Positions 29,004 to 37,625 are shown, numbered from the stretch's first letter. The stretch is 42,130 nucleotides of DNA from Comamonadaceae bacterium (GCA_027485235.1 JAIXRJ010000029.1:1-42130); one strand, 5' to 3'. The notes: generated from the sequence alone by a model not told the origin. Program-made: numbers and translations.

Positions 29004-29532
29004 AGCCTTTCCAACCGTCAGGCACTCTGGCAGTTTTCGTCCTTGAATTTTCCCCGCAGGGTCTTGTGCGCACAGGTCCTGGCCGTGCTGTCCGCAGCGC
29101 CCCAGCCAAGCCATCATGCTCATTGCTCCAGGGGGCCTGAATGACCGGGCGGCGCTGGTGTGCCTGGCCTGAAGCGCTCGCCAAGCAAGCCTGCAAATGA
29201 CAAACCCGACCAGCGAACTGGTCGGGCCGATGGGTCGTCACAAGAGGATCGTCCCAGAGTTTGCCCAAAAGAAGCTGCATCGTTCTGATGGGCGGGGCAC
29301 ATGAATGCACCCCAGGGGCTGCTGACACCGGTCGCCCAGTGTCGGCCAAGCCACTTTATGCCCGCCACCCGATCGCGGTCAAGGCTCTTTGGCCCATTTC
29401 CATGTGCGATCGCGCACACTTGCCCCGCATCGCCACCGCCAACGGCACCGCCATGGCCACCACGCGGGATAATCCAAGGCACCCCGCAACCCGCTGGCCC
29501 TGGCCCGGCCAGCACCTCGTCTCAAGCCAACC
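29004..29532. other. 529-base stretch without a supported gene, with one strong hairpin
   Basis: Short open frames here show no recognisable protein and no ribosome binding sites. The only clear structure is a perfect hairpin at 29205-29226, CCCGACCAG-CGAA-CTGGTCGGG, with no T-run. A -10-like GATAAT at 29469-29474 lies about 60 bases before the thioesterase gene, but no -35 fits. Whether this is a decayed gene or a small-RNA locus cannot be decided by eye. Confidence 0.5.
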
Positions 29533-29958
29533 ATGACACCTTCCCACCCCCCGGTGAGCCGCGACACCTTGCAACAAGCCCTGGCTGAACTGTTCGCCCC
29601 CTGGGTGCAGGCGCTGAACCTGCGTGTCGAGCGCATTGACGCCGACAGCGTGACCCTGCGGCTGCCGCAAAGCGAGCAGCTGTCGCGGGTGGGCGGCATG
29701 CTGTGCGGCCAGGCCATGATGGCGGCGGCCGACACGGCCATGGTGCTGGCACTGATCCACCACTTTGGGCAGTTTCGACCCTGCAGCACGGTGCAGTTGT
29801 CGAGCAGCTTCATGAAACCCCTGTCGGGCCAGGACGCGCTGGTCACCGCCCGCGTGTTGCGCGCTGGCAAGGCCATGGCCTTTGGCGAAATTGACTTGGC
29901 CGGAGCCGACGACGGCCAGCGCGTTTTCCGGGCCAGCACCACTTACGCGCTGATGTGA
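29533..29958 (+). CDS. PaaI-family hotdog-fold thioesterase
   Basis: 141 residues, single hotdog domain. The family stretch GGMLCGQAMMAAADTAMVLALIHHFG carries the helix and the conserved Gly/Asp of the 4HBT/PaaI type. It continues with STVQLSSSFMKPLSGQDALVTARVLRAGKAMAFGEIDL. It probably hydrolyses acyl-CoA or aryl-CoA thioesters; the substrate is not predictable. It is convergent with the AraC-type regulator, whose stop lies 19 bases away. There is no evidence that it belongs to the aromatic-uptake unit beyond. Confidence 0.85.
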   Translation: MTPSHPPVSRDTLQQALAELFAPWVQALNLRVERIDADSVTLRLPQSEQLSRVGGMLCGQAMMAAADTAMVLALIHHFGQFRPCSTVQLSSSFMKPLSGQDALVTARVLRAGKAMAFGEIDLAGADDGQRVFRASTTYALM

Positions 29959-29977
29959 CTCTGGGCACGAAAGGCCG

Positions 29978-30937
29978 TCAGGTTGGAATAGGCGCCTTTT
30001 GATTCCGAAAGTCACTCGGACTGGCACCGGTGTGACCTTTGAAAACACGACTGAAATGGGAGGGGTTGCCAAACCCCCATGACAAGGCAATGTCGGTGAT
30101 GGCACGGGCCTTGGTGGTGCTGGCTTGCAAGTCTTTGATACAGGCCTCCAGGCGCATGCGCTGGATGTAAGCCGCCACCGATTCGCCCTCGCCTTCAAAG
30201 GCGTTGTACAAATGCCTGCGGCTGCAATTGAGGGCCCGCGCAATGCCGTCCACATTCAGGTCAGGGTCTCGAAGGGACTTGTGAACATGGTGTCTGATCC
30301 TGTCGCGCAAAGCCTCGCGCTGGGTCATGGCGGTTTCTTGGCCGGCCAGCTCGGACAAAGAGAGTTTGACCAGGTCCATGATCAAGTCGCCGGCACCCTG
30401 CGCGGCGCTGTCACTCATATAAGGCAGCTCCAGGTAGGTGTTGCGCATCGCCTCCAAGGCGACCCGCGATATCCCTCCTGCGCCCAGACGCCGGGCCATC
30501 AAACCCTCCAAGCGCAAACCCCTTTGGGCCGCTTGGTCTTTGGGGACCATCACGATCAAATGCTCCACGCGGCTGGGGTTGGCCACTTCATAAGCGCAGG
30601 TGGTGTCGTAAATCACCCACCCCCCCACGTCGGCCTTGGCTTCGCGCTGCATTTGATGCACTTGCGCTTGGCCCTGCCAGGGCGCCACGATTTTCAAATA
30701 GGGCACCTCGGTGGTTCGGGCCATCTGTGGGGTTCTGACCACCCGGTGCCTGGAAGCCTCCAGTTTGGTCAAGATGACTTGCCCCGCACGGGAGGTATGC
30801 ATGTGGCCATCAAAAACCGTGTCGCCGTAAAGGTCGGATTGCAAGCCGCCGAATTGCTGCGTGACCCATTCCGACCACTGGCCCATCCTGTCTTTGACAG
30901 GCAGTGCATCGGTGGACATGGACAGGGTTTTGGACAT
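29978..30937 (-). CDS. AraC-family transcriptional regulator (FeaR-like, AraC_binding_2)
   Basis: 319 residues from ATG 30937; ATG 30958 is equally possible. The N-terminal ligand-binding part (about 20-190) resembles the AraC_binding_2 group that includes FeaR and NdvR-like activators (GDTVFDGHMHTSRAGQVIL, WVIYDTTCAYEV, EHLIVMVPKDQ). The C-terminal AraC DNA-binding domain has two helix-turn-helices: LNVDGIARALNCSRRHLYNAFE and ITDIALSWGFGNPSHFSRVFKG, ending GASPSDFR. It is divergent from the importer/aldehyde dehydrogenase operon and is the natural candidate to regulate it. FeaR-type proteins often respond to aromatic amines or aldehydes, which fits the aldehyde dehydrogenase at the operon end; this link is inference. 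Confidence 0.9.
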   Translation of the reverse strand: MSKTLSMSTDALPVKDRMGQWSEWVTQQFGGLQSDLYGDTVFDGHMHTSRAGQVILTKLEASRHRVVRTPQMARTTEVPYLKIVAPWQGQAQVHQMQREAKADVGGWVIYDTTCAYEVANPSRVEHLIVMVPKDQAAQRGLRLEGLMARRLGAGGISRVALEAMRNTYLELPYMSDSAAQGAGDLIMDLVKLSLSELAGQETAMTQREALRDRIRHHVHKSLRDPDLNVDGIARALNCSRRHLYNAFEGEGESVAAYIQRMRLEACIKDLQASTTKARAITDIALSWGFGNPSHFSRVFKGHTGASPSDFRNQKAPIPT

Positions 30938-31040
30938 GGGTTTGGCTAAAAAAACCATTATGGACAAGCCCGAAATTCCCCTCAGCGGCCAAGACCAAGG
31001 GATTACCCGTATGCCAATCCGCCTGTTGAGATGGAAACAG

Positions 31041-31055
31041 TGCACAAATTGCACA
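31041..31055. promoter_or_regulatory. Palindrome in the regulator/importer divergent region
   Basis: GTGCA-CAAAT-TGCAC, perfect 5-bp arms, in the 205-bp region between the AraC-type gene and the importer operon. Further TTGCA-like elements follow at 31071. A candidate operator; AraC proteins more often bind direct repeats (TGCACA-AAT-TGCACA can also be read that way). Confidence 0.35.
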
Positions 31056-31142
31056 GCAAGCTTGGCATTTTGCAAGTAAGTTACGCGTTGGTTTTCTTTC
31101 ACGCAACAGGGTCTGAGCAGATCCATCACCAGGAGACAAAAC

Positions 31143-32333
31143 ATGACGACTCGTCGACAAATGATTCAAGGTGCCGCAGCCTTGGGTGCTGCTTCGCTGG
31201 CACCCGCCCTGCGTGCCCAGGCGAAGCCTGTGCGCATCGGTTACGCCATGGCCCGCACCGGCCCATGGACTGGCGGCGCTCAGGTCAGTCAAGAACCCAA
31301 CTACCTGCTCTGGGCCGAACAGGTCAATGCGGCCGGTGGTTTGGATGTCAAAGGCGTCAAACGCCCGATCGAGCTGATCAGCTCGGACGACCGCAGCGAT
31401 GTGGAAACCTGTGTCCGAACTTATGAAAAGCTCATGGGCTCCGACAAGGTCGATCTGGTCTTGCCGCCTTGGGGCAGCAACGCCAACTTTGCCGTGGCGC
31501 CTTTGGCCAACCGGTTTGCTTACCCATTTTTGGCACCCACCGCTTTGAGCCGCAAACTGGTCGAGATGAAGTTGCCCTACTTCTTCTTGCTGCTGCAGCA
31601 ACCTGCACCCATGACCAATGCCTTGGTGGACATGTTCAAGGCCAACGGCGTCAAAACCATTGCCTGCATTTATGTGGACGATCTGTTTGGCCTCGAAAAC
31701 TACGCCGCCTTGAAAGTGGCCTTGCAAGGCAGTGGCATCCAAATGGTGGAAGAAAAAAGCTATCCCGGCGGCGTGAAAGACTTGTCGCCTGTTTTGCGTT
31801 CCATCAAAGACAAGAACCCGGACGCATTCGTGGGCTTCACCTACCCACCCGACACCATCTTGGCCAGCCGCCAGTCCAAAGAAGTGGGCTTCAACCCCAA
31901 GTTTTTCTACGCCTCGGTGGGCACGGCTTTCCAGCTGTACCGCAACGTCATGACACCTGCGGGCGCCGAAGGGGTCATGGGCATGGGTTCATGGAACGCC
32001 AAAACCAGCCCTGGTGCCAAGGCTTACTTTGACGCACACACGAAGAAATTTGCGGGCAAAGAACCCGATCGCTGGGCCAGTGGCCACACTTGGGCGGGCT
32101 TGGAAATTTTGACGGCAGGCGTCAAGCAAGTGGGCCTCGATAAAAAGGCGCTGCGTGATTACATCGCCAACACCAACCACAAGACCATCATTGGTGACGT
32201 CAAGTTCACAGGCAGTGAAAACACCGCGACACCGGGCACCGTGAGTCAATGGCAAAACGGTGAGTTTGAAGTGGTCTGGCCACCCAAGTTGGCCACCGCC
32301 AAAATCAACGCCAACAAACCCGTCTGGAAGTAA
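31143..32333 (+). CDS. Branched-chain-amino-acid-type ABC transporter substrate-binding protein
   Basis: 396 residues from ATG 31143 with GGAG nine bases upstream. A Tat-type signal (MTTRRQMIQGAAALGAASLA) ends near ALRAQA. The mature protein is a Peripla_BP_6/LivJ-type binding protein: VRIGYAMARTGPWTGGAQ, NAAGGLDVKGVKRPIELISSDDRSD, LVLPPWGSNANFAVAPLANRF, VGFTYPPDTILASRQSKEVG. It catches the ligand in the periplasm for the permeases and ATPases encoded downstream. Members of this family in Burkholderiales carry amino acids as well as aromatic acids. The aldehyde dehydrogenase at the operon end favours an aromatic ligand here, but the sequence does not prove it. Confidence 0.92.
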   Translation: MTTRRQMIQGAAALGAASLAPALRAQAKPVRIGYAMARTGPWTGGAQVSQEPNYLLWAEQVNAAGGLDVKGVKRPIELISSDDRSDVETCVRTYEKLMGSDKVDLVLPPWGSNANFAVAPLANRFAYPFLAPTALSRKLVEMKLPYFFLLLQQPAPMTNALVDMFKANGVKTIACIYVDDLFGLENYAALKVALQGSGIQMVEEKSYPGGVKDLSPVLRSIKDKNPDAFVGFTYPPDTILASRQSKEVGFNPKFFYASVGTAFQLYRNVMTPAGAEGVMGMGSWNAKTSPGAKAYFDAHTKKFAGKEPDRWASGHTWAGLEILTAGVKQVGLDKKALRDYIANTNHKTIIGDVKFTGSENTATPGTVSQWQNGEFEVVWPPKLATAKINANKPVWK

Positions 32334-32336
32334 GCC

Positions 32337-33212
32337 GTGTCGGTGACCGCCTGGTTGGAGCTCATGGCCAGTGGCTTGATCACTGGCGGCATCTACGCGT
32401 TGGTTGCGCTGGGGCTGAATTTGCAATACGGCCTCATGCGCATCCTCAACATCGCGCACGGTGAATTTTTGATGGTGGGGGCTTACCTCACCTGGATGGT
32501 CCAGACCCAATTTGGCTGGTCGCCTTTGTTCATGTTGCCGGTGTCCTTTGGGGTGCTGATACTGCTGGGCTTGGTGATCCATTGGCTGTGCTTCAGGCGG
32601 CTCAATGCGACATCGCCCACCCTGGACATCTTCGAGGCGCGCGGCCTGATGGTCGCCTTTGGCCTGATGTTTTTGATTCAAAACATGGTGTCGGCGATTT
32701 GGGGGGGTGAGCTTCGGGGCTATGACTTCATGACCGACCCAGTGGCCATGGGGGGCGCCCAGTTTGCAGGCAACAAATTGTTGGTGTTTGCCATGGCCTT
32801 GGTGTTCAGCTTGGGCCTGATGGTCGTTTTGCGCAAAACTTTGCTGGGCAAAGGCGTGAGAGCACTCATGCAGTCGCAAGTGGGTGCGCAATTGGTGGGC
32901 ATCAACACGCGCACCTTGCACCCCTTGATGTTTGGCATCGGCCTGGGCCTGTCCGGATTGGCCGGCTGTTTGCTGTCGATGGCCTACACCATCTCGCCAG
33001 CCATGGGCGAACCTTACACCGTGACGGCTTTGATCGTCATCACCCTGGGCGGTTTTGGCAGCATGGGCGGCGCACTGGCCGGCGGGCTCTTGTTGGGCGT
33101 GATTGAAGCACTGGGCATGCACTTCACCAACCCGTCGCTCAAAGCGCTGCTGTCCTATGTCGTCTTCATTGGCGTGTTGTTGTTTCGTCCAAGAGGGCTT
33201 TTTGCAAAATGA
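32337..33212 (+). CDS. LivH-type branched-chain ABC transporter permease
   Basis: 291 residues starting at GTG 32337, three bases after the binding-protein stop; GTG 32343 is an alternative. About eight hydrophobic segments. The LivH pattern GLITGGIYALVALGLNLQYGLMRILNIAHGEFLMVGAYL is typical of the family's first half (given here in two parts of the protein's first 60 residues). The EAA-like region ALMQSQVGAQLVGINTRTLH and TALIVITLGGFGSMGGALAG follow. It forms the channel with the LivM-type partner, whose gene overlaps by ATGA. Confidence 0.9.
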   Translation: MSVTAWLELMASGLITGGIYALVALGLNLQYGLMRILNIAHGEFLMVGAYLTWMVQTQFGWSPLFMLPVSFGVLILLGLVIHWLCFRRLNATSPTLDIFEARGLMVAFGLMFLIQNMVSAIWGGELRGYDFMTDPVAMGGAQFAGNKLLVFAMALVFSLGLMVVLRKTLLGKGVRALMQSQVGAQLVGINTRTLHPLMFGIGLGLSGLAGCLLSMAYTISPAMGEPYTVTALIVITLGGFGSMGGALAGGLLLGVIEALGMHFTNPSLKALLSYVVFIGVLLFRPRGLFAK

Positions 33213-34231
33213 ACTCCAAGAACTTGTTGTGGCGTGACGTGCTGGTGCTGTTTGGCCTCACGGGCTGGGCCTTGGCACTGCCAGGGTATGGCAGCGAATT
33301 TGCCATGTCGATGGCGCTGACGTGCTTGATGTACGTGGCCCTGTCGACCAGCTGGGGCTTCTTTTGTGGTGCCTCGCGTTATTTGTCCTTGGCCACCTCT
33401 GCTTTTTTTGGTCTCGGCGCTTACACCACCGCCATGAACCTGGACTCCTTGCCGTGGGCCAGTGCCATCGCGCTGGGTTCTGGCGTGGCAGCAGCCGTGG
33501 CGGTGGTCATGGGTTTGGGGGTGTTGCACCTGCGGGGCACTTACTTTGCCGTGCTGACCTTTGGCATGGCCGAGTTGATTCGCCACGCCATCAGCTATTA
33601 CGAAAAGTCCGTGCATGGCACCGTGGGCCGGGTGCTGACCACCGTGCCAGAGATGAGCACGATTTACCACACCGTGTTGTTGCTGGCTGTGATTTCGGTG
33701 GGCCTGTCCATCGTTTTGCGCCGCACCCGTTTTGGTTTGGCGCTGCTGGGCATTGGCGGCGATGAGCAACGCGCCCAGACCTTGGGGGTCAACACGCGGT
33801 GGATCAAGGTGGCGGGGTTTGCCTTCACGGCGGCGGTGGCCGGGGGCGTGGGGGCCGCGATGGCCGTGCGCTGGACCTACATCGATCCGCACACAGCGTT
33901 CAACCCCTTCATCGGGTTTCAGACGGTGTTGATCGCCCTGATCGGCGGGGCCATGACCCTTTGGGGGCCCTTGATTGCGGCCATTGTGTTCAGCATTTTG
34001 GCCGAAACCTTGCGTTTGCAAGCCCCTCAGATTTACATGATGACACTCGGGCTTTTGTTGATCCTCTGTGTGCTTTATTTGCCCGGCGGTCTGGCTTCCT
34101 TGCGCTGGCAAACCTTCAAAGACTGGCGCACGGACACGCGCCAATGGTGGAAAGACCTTCGCTACGACTGGAGCGGGGACAAAGCGCGCGACAAACAACG
34201 CGCCAAGGAGAGACGCATTGTCGGCGCCTGA
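33209..34231 (+). CDS. LivM-type branched-chain ABC transporter permease
   Basis: 340 residues from ATG 33209, overlapping the LivH-type stop (ATGA). About nine hydrophobic segments. LivM features: ALSTSWGFFCGASRYLSLATS and FFGLGAYT near the N-terminus, HLRGTYFAVLTFGMAELIRH, LLGIGGDEQRAQTLGVNTRW (EAA region) and GGAMTLWGPLIAAIVFSIL. The C-terminal tail is long, charged and cytoplasmic (KARDKQRAKERR). It pairs with the LivH-type permease. Its end overlaps the ATPase gene by 14 bases. Confidence 0.9.
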   Translation: MNSKNLLWRDVLVLFGLTGWALALPGYGSEFAMSMALTCLMYVALSTSWGFFCGASRYLSLATSAFFGLGAYTTAMNLDSLPWASAIALGSGVAAAVAVVMGLGVLHLRGTYFAVLTFGMAELIRHAISYYEKSVHGTVGRVLTTVPEMSTIYHTVLLLAVISVGLSIVLRRTRFGLALLGIGGDEQRAQTLGVNTRWIKVAGFAFTAAVAGGVGAAMAVRWTYIDPHTAFNPFIGFQTVLIALIGGAMTLWGPLIAAIVFSILAETLRLQAPQIYMMTLGLLLILCVLYLPGGLASLRWQTFKDWRTDTRQWWKDLRYDWSGDKARDKQRAKERRIVGA

Positions 34232-35012
34232 AAACATCCTGCTGCGGGCCCAAGACATCACCGTGCGTTTTGGCGGGCTGACCGCTGTGGACGCGGTGAG
34301 TGTGGACATCCGGGCCGGCGAATTGGTCGGCATCATGGGGCCCAATGGCGCTGGCAAAACCACGTTCTTCAATGCCATCTCGGGCGTCACGCCTCTGACC
34401 AGCGGACAGCTGGCCATCGAGGGCCAATCTCTGGCCGGTGCCGCGCCGCACCGCTTTGCTGCCCGCGGGCTGGCCAGGACCTTTCAAACCCCGCGCGTGT
34501 TTGCCGACTTGAGCGTCAGTGAAAACATCCGTTTTGGCTTGCAGTTTGCAGGCCGCAGACCGCGCCAATACATTTTTTGGGGCAAAGAGAAGGGTGTGCC
34601 CTGGGCACTTCGTGATGTGGGCAGCATTCTGTCGGTGATCGGGCTTTCCCATCTTTCAGACTTGCCCGCTGCAGCGATCACCCCCTCACAGCAGCGCATC
34701 CTGGAAATCGGCATGGCCTTGTCGACTCGGCCCAAAATTTTGCTGCTCGATGAGGTGGCCGCAGGTTTGACCGAAATGGAAGTGGAAGAGATGGCCAGGC
34801 TCATTCGCCGTCTGCGCGATGAGCTCGATTTGTCGGTCATCTGGATCGAGCATGCGGTGAAAATTTTGCTCAAACATGTCGAGCGGGTGATCGTGCTCCA
34901 TCAAGGCAAAAAGATTGCCGACGCCAAGCCCTCCGAGGTGATCCGGAACAAGGAAGTCATCGAGGCTTATTTGGGTGACGAAATGGTCAACGCTTCGGAG
35001 GGATTGACATGA
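34218..35012 (+). CDS. LivG-type ABC transporter ATP-binding protein with unusual signature motif
   Basis: 264 residues from TTG 34218, chosen because AAGGAG lies seven bases upstream and the next residues (SAPENILLRAQDITVRFGG) match the family. Walker A is GPNGAGKTT, the Q-loop is ARTFQTPRVF, Walker B is ILLLDEVAAGL and the switch His is in VIWIEHAV. The signature, usually a YGQQR-LEIA or LSGGQ type, reads ITPSQQRILEIGMAL, with Ser in place of the key Gly. One site of the LivG/LivF heterodimer may thus be weak. It overlaps the permease gene by 14 bases and the LivF-type gene by ATGA. Confidence 0.9.
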   Translation: MSAPENILLRAQDITVRFGGLTAVDAVSVDIRAGELVGIMGPNGAGKTTFFNAISGVTPLTSGQLAIEGQSLAGAAPHRFAARGLARTFQTPRVFADLSVSENIRFGLQFAGRRPRQYIFWGKEKGVPWALRDVGSILSVIGLSHLSDLPAAAITPSQQRILEIGMALSTRPKILLLDEVAAGLTEMEVEEMARLIRRLRDELDLSVIWIEHAVKILLKHVERVIVLHQGKKIADAKPSEVIRNKEVIEAYLGDEMVNASEGLT

Positions 35013-35809
35013 TGTGGTATCGCCCTCAACCCTTTGTGCTGGGTGGGTCGGGAAAAGCCCAGCTCAAGGTGCGCGGTCTGTCTGCGGGTTATGGGCCCTT
35101 TGAAGTGGTCCGCAATTTGAACTTTGACGTTTTGCCCGGATTGACCGTCATTTTGGGCCCCAATGGCGCCGGCAAAACCACGCTTTTGCGCGCCCTGTCC
35201 GGCCAAATACCGATGCGTGGCGAGGTCTTGTTCAACGGCGATGACTTGCCTGAAAAACCCCACGAAATCGTTCAAGCCGGCATCGCCCTGGTGCCTGAGG
35301 GGCGGCAGCTTTTTCCTCAAATGACCGTCCAGGAAAACCTGGAATTGGGGGGCTGGTTGCAGTCGGCCGCGGATCGCCAAGCCCGCATGAGTGCGGTGAT
35401 GGACGACTTTCCCAAACTGCGTGAACGGTTCAACCAATTGGCGGGCACGATGAGTGGTGGCGAACAACAAATGGTGGCCATCGCGCGCGCCATGATGTCC
35501 GCGCCCAAGCTCTTGATGCTGGACGAGCCCTCTTTGGGCTTGGCGCCCCGCATGGTCGATGAATTGCTGCACATGACACGGCGCATCGCCGACAGCGGCA
35601 CCACGGTTTTGATGGTGGAGCAAAACGTCAGAAAAGCGCTGGCCGTCGCCGACCGGGGTTACGTCATCGAGCGCGGCAATTTGGTCGCGCACGGTTCATC
35701 GCAATTGCTGGTGCGCTCCAGTGTCATCCGCGAAGCTTATTTGGGCGCCGCATCCAGCGAGACACGCTCCGCATCGGAAGCGCTCGAAAAAACGGTTCGA
35801 TCCCTTTGA
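35009..35809 (+). CDS. LivF-type ABC transporter ATP-binding protein
   Basis: 266 residues from ATG 35009, overlapping the LivG-type stop by ATGA. Walker A is GPNGAGKTTLLRAL, the Q-loop region EGRQLFPQMTVQENLELGG is typical of LivF, the signature is TMSGGEQQMVAIARAMM and Walker B is LLMLDEPSLGLAPRMVDEL. The switch region lacks His: VLMVEQNVRKAL has Glu-Gln, as in other LivF proteins. It forms the ATPase pair with the LivG-type protein. The N-terminus is extended by about 15 residues compared with E. coli LivF. The aldehyde dehydrogenase gene follows after 27 bases. Confidence 0.92.
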   Translation: MMWYRPQPFVLGGSGKAQLKVRGLSAGYGPFEVVRNLNFDVLPGLTVILGPNGAGKTTLLRALSGQIPMRGEVLFNGDDLPEKPHEIVQAGIALVPEGRQLFPQMTVQENLELGGWLQSAADRQARMSAVMDDFPKLRERFNQLAGTMSGGEQQMVAIARAMMSAPKLLMLDEPSLGLAPRMVDELLHMTRRIADSGTTVLMVEQNVRKALAVADRGYVIERGNLVAHGSSQLLVRSSVIREAYLGAASSETRSASEALEKTVRSL

Positions 35810-35836
35810 TTTTTCATTTTCCAGGAGTGCAAACCC

Positions 35837-37291
35837 ATGTCCGATATGTCCATGCTCATCAATGGCCTCAAGGTGACTGCCGAAAACAACGCCACCTTTG
35901 AGCGGCGCAATCCGCTGGATGGCACTGTGGCCACCCGAGCCCCTGCCGCATCCACAGCCGATGCGATTTTGGCGGTCGAAGCCGCTGCCGAGGCCTTCAA
36001 GACCTGGAGCGAAACGGGGCCCAATGAAAGAAGAACCTTGCTGCTCAAAGCCGCCGACAAACTGGAAGCGAAAACACCCGATTTCATCGAAGCGGTGCCC
36101 GCCGAAACGGGGGCCACCGGCATGTGGGCGGGCTTCAATGTGTTCTTGGCCGCAGGCATGATCCGCGAAGCGGCCTCTTTGACCACCCAGGTCTCGGGTG
36201 AAGTCATTCCGTCGGATGTGCCGGGCAGTCTGGCCATGGGCATTCGTCAACCCGCGGGGGTGGTGCTGGGCATTGCGCCCTGGAACGCCCCTGTGATCTT
36301 GGGTGTGCGCGCCATCGCCACCCCCTTGGCCTGTGGCAACACGGTCATTCTCAAAGGGTCTGAAAACTGCCCCAAAACACACCAACTGATTGTGGAAGCC
36401 TTTCAAGAGGCCGGCTTTCCTGCCGGCGTGGTGAACTACATCACCAACGCGCCTGCCGATGCCGGTGCCGTTGTGGAGGCCATGATTTCTCACCCAGCGG
36501 TTCGCCGCGTGAACTTCACGGGATCGACCAAGGTGGGGAAAATCATCGCGCAAACCTGCGCCAAATACCTCAAGCCTGCGATCCTTGAGTTGGGCGGCAA
36601 GGCGCCCATGGTGATCCTGGATGACGCCGACATCGACGATGCCGTCAATGGCGCGACCTTTGGCAGTTTTGCCAACAGCGGTCAAATTTGCATGAGCACC
36701 GAACGCATCATCGTGGACGAAAAAATTGCCGACGAATTCGTCAAACGGTTTGCCAACAAGGCCAGCAAGCTGCCCTTGGGCGACCCACGCAAGCCCGAGC
36801 CTGTGGTCTTGGGCAGCGTGATTGGCATGGGCACGGTCGAGCATTGCAACGGCTTGATCGACGATGCACTGGCCAAAGGTGCCAAGTTGGTCTGTGGTGG
36901 CAAGTCCACCGACACGCTGATGCCCGCCACGCTGCTTGACCATGTGACGCCGGCCATGCGCATTTACCGCGAGGAGAGTTTTGCGCCCGTCAAAGCCATC
37001 GTCCGTGTCAAAGGCGTTGAAGAAGCCATTGCCTGTGCCAATGACAATGAGTACGGTTTGTCCTCTTCGGTGTTTGGCAAGGACATTGCGCGTGCGTTCA
37101 ATGTCGCCCGGAAAATCGATTCGGGCATTTGCCATGTCAATGGCCCCACGGTGCACGATGAGGCTCAGATGCCTTTTGGGGGGGTGAAAGGCAGTGGCTA
37201 TGGCCGCTTTGGCGGCAAAGCGGGCATCAACGAGTTCACCGAGCTGCGCTGGGTCACGATTCAAACCACGCCCCGCCACTACCCGTTCTGA
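35837..37291 (+). CDS. NAD(P)-dependent aldehyde dehydrogenase, vanillin/salicylaldehyde type
   Basis: 484 residues from ATG 35837 (CAGGAG nine bases upstream). It is a complete ALDH: VLGIAPWNAPVILGVRAIATPL, NFTGSTKVGKII (cofactor loop), catalytic Glu in LELGGKAPMVIL and catalytic Cys in NSGQICMSTERIIV, then REESFAPVKAIV and MPFGGVKGSGYGRFGG. The pattern around SGEVIPSDVPGSLAMGIRQPAGVVLG and the C-terminus RWVTIQT recalls vanillin, benzaldehyde and salicylaldehyde dehydrogenases. It oxidises an aldehyde to its acid. It is the last gene of the AraC-regulated importer unit, so it probably acts on the imported compound or a product of it. The exact substrate is inference. Confidence 0.9.
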   Translation: MSDMSMLINGLKVTAENNATFERRNPLDGTVATRAPAASTADAILAVEAAAEAFKTWSETGPNERRTLLLKAADKLEAKTPDFIEAVPAETGATGMWAGFNVFLAAGMIREAASLTTQVSGEVIPSDVPGSLAMGIRQPAGVVLGIAPWNAPVILGVRAIATPLACGNTVILKGSENCPKTHQLIVEAFQEAGFPAGVVNYITNAPADAGAVVEAMISHPAVRRVNFTGSTKVGKIIAQTCAKYLKPAILELGGKAPMVILDDADIDDAVNGATFGSFANSGQICMSTERIIVDEKIADEFVKRFANKASKLPLGDPRKPEPVVLGSVIGMGTVEHCNGLIDDALAKGAKLVCGGKSTDTLMPATLLDHVTPAMRIYREESFAPVKAIVRVKGVEEAIACANDNEYGLSSSVFGKDIARAFNVARKIDSGICHVNGPTVHDEAQMPFGGVKGSGYGRFGGKAGINEFTELRWVTIQTTPRHYPF

Positions 37292-37375
37292 TGGGTCCTG
37301 CGCCAGACCTCTGGGCAAGATGCCGACCTGCCCTCCTGGCGTGCGGCACCTTGTCTGGAAAAATGGGCTCGATGG

Positions 37376-37388
37376 GCTTGGCTACAAT
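37376..37388 (+). promoter_or_regulatory. Extended -10 promoter of the small membrane-protein gene
   Basis: TGGGCTTGGCTACAAT leads into the gene: -10 TACAAT at 37383-37388 with an upstream TTGG. No good -35 is found at 17 bases. Initiation would be near 37395, about 32 bases before the start codon. Confidence 0.5.
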
Positions 37389-37426
37389 ATCGCCATCCTT
37401 ACCGCCCTACTTGTTCCGAGGCCCCC

Positions 37427-37561
37427 ATGTCCAATCACAACGACGCACACACTTCTGACGATCCCGTGGAAAACGTGGTCAAGCACATTCCGGTGGTCAT
37501 CCCGGCCGCTGGCGCTGTGCTGATTTTCCTGCTGGCCTTCATCGCCATCTTCATGGCTTGA
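37427..37561 (+). CDS. Small single-span membrane protein (44 residues), function unknown
   Basis: ATG 37427 to TGA 37559-37561, with GAGG nine bases upstream of the start. The protein has a polar head (MSNHNDAHTSDDPVENVVKH) and a single hydrophobic helix (IPVVIPAAGAVLIFLLAFIA, then IFMA) running to the C-terminus. It has its own -10 element 38 bases upstream and a Rho-independent terminator 65 bases downstream, so it looks like a monocistronic gene. The His-rich head and single tail anchor recall small accessory subunits of membrane complexes, but no family is recognised. Coding is supported by the ribosome binding site, promoter, terminator and clean membrane-protein layout. Confidence 0.75.
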   Translation: MSNHNDAHTSDDPVENVVKHIPVVIPAAGAVLIFLLAFIAIFMA

Positions 37562-37625
37562 GGCTCGGCCACCCTTGGGGTGCCCCGCACAGGCGGCACC
37601 CTTGAAGCCCCCCCACCCGCAACAG

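Noticed and set aside
35696..37318. 540-codon open frame antisense to the aldehyde dehydrogenase
   Set aside because: Mirror frame of a conserved enzyme; Arg/Gly/His-rich composition and no ribosome binding site.
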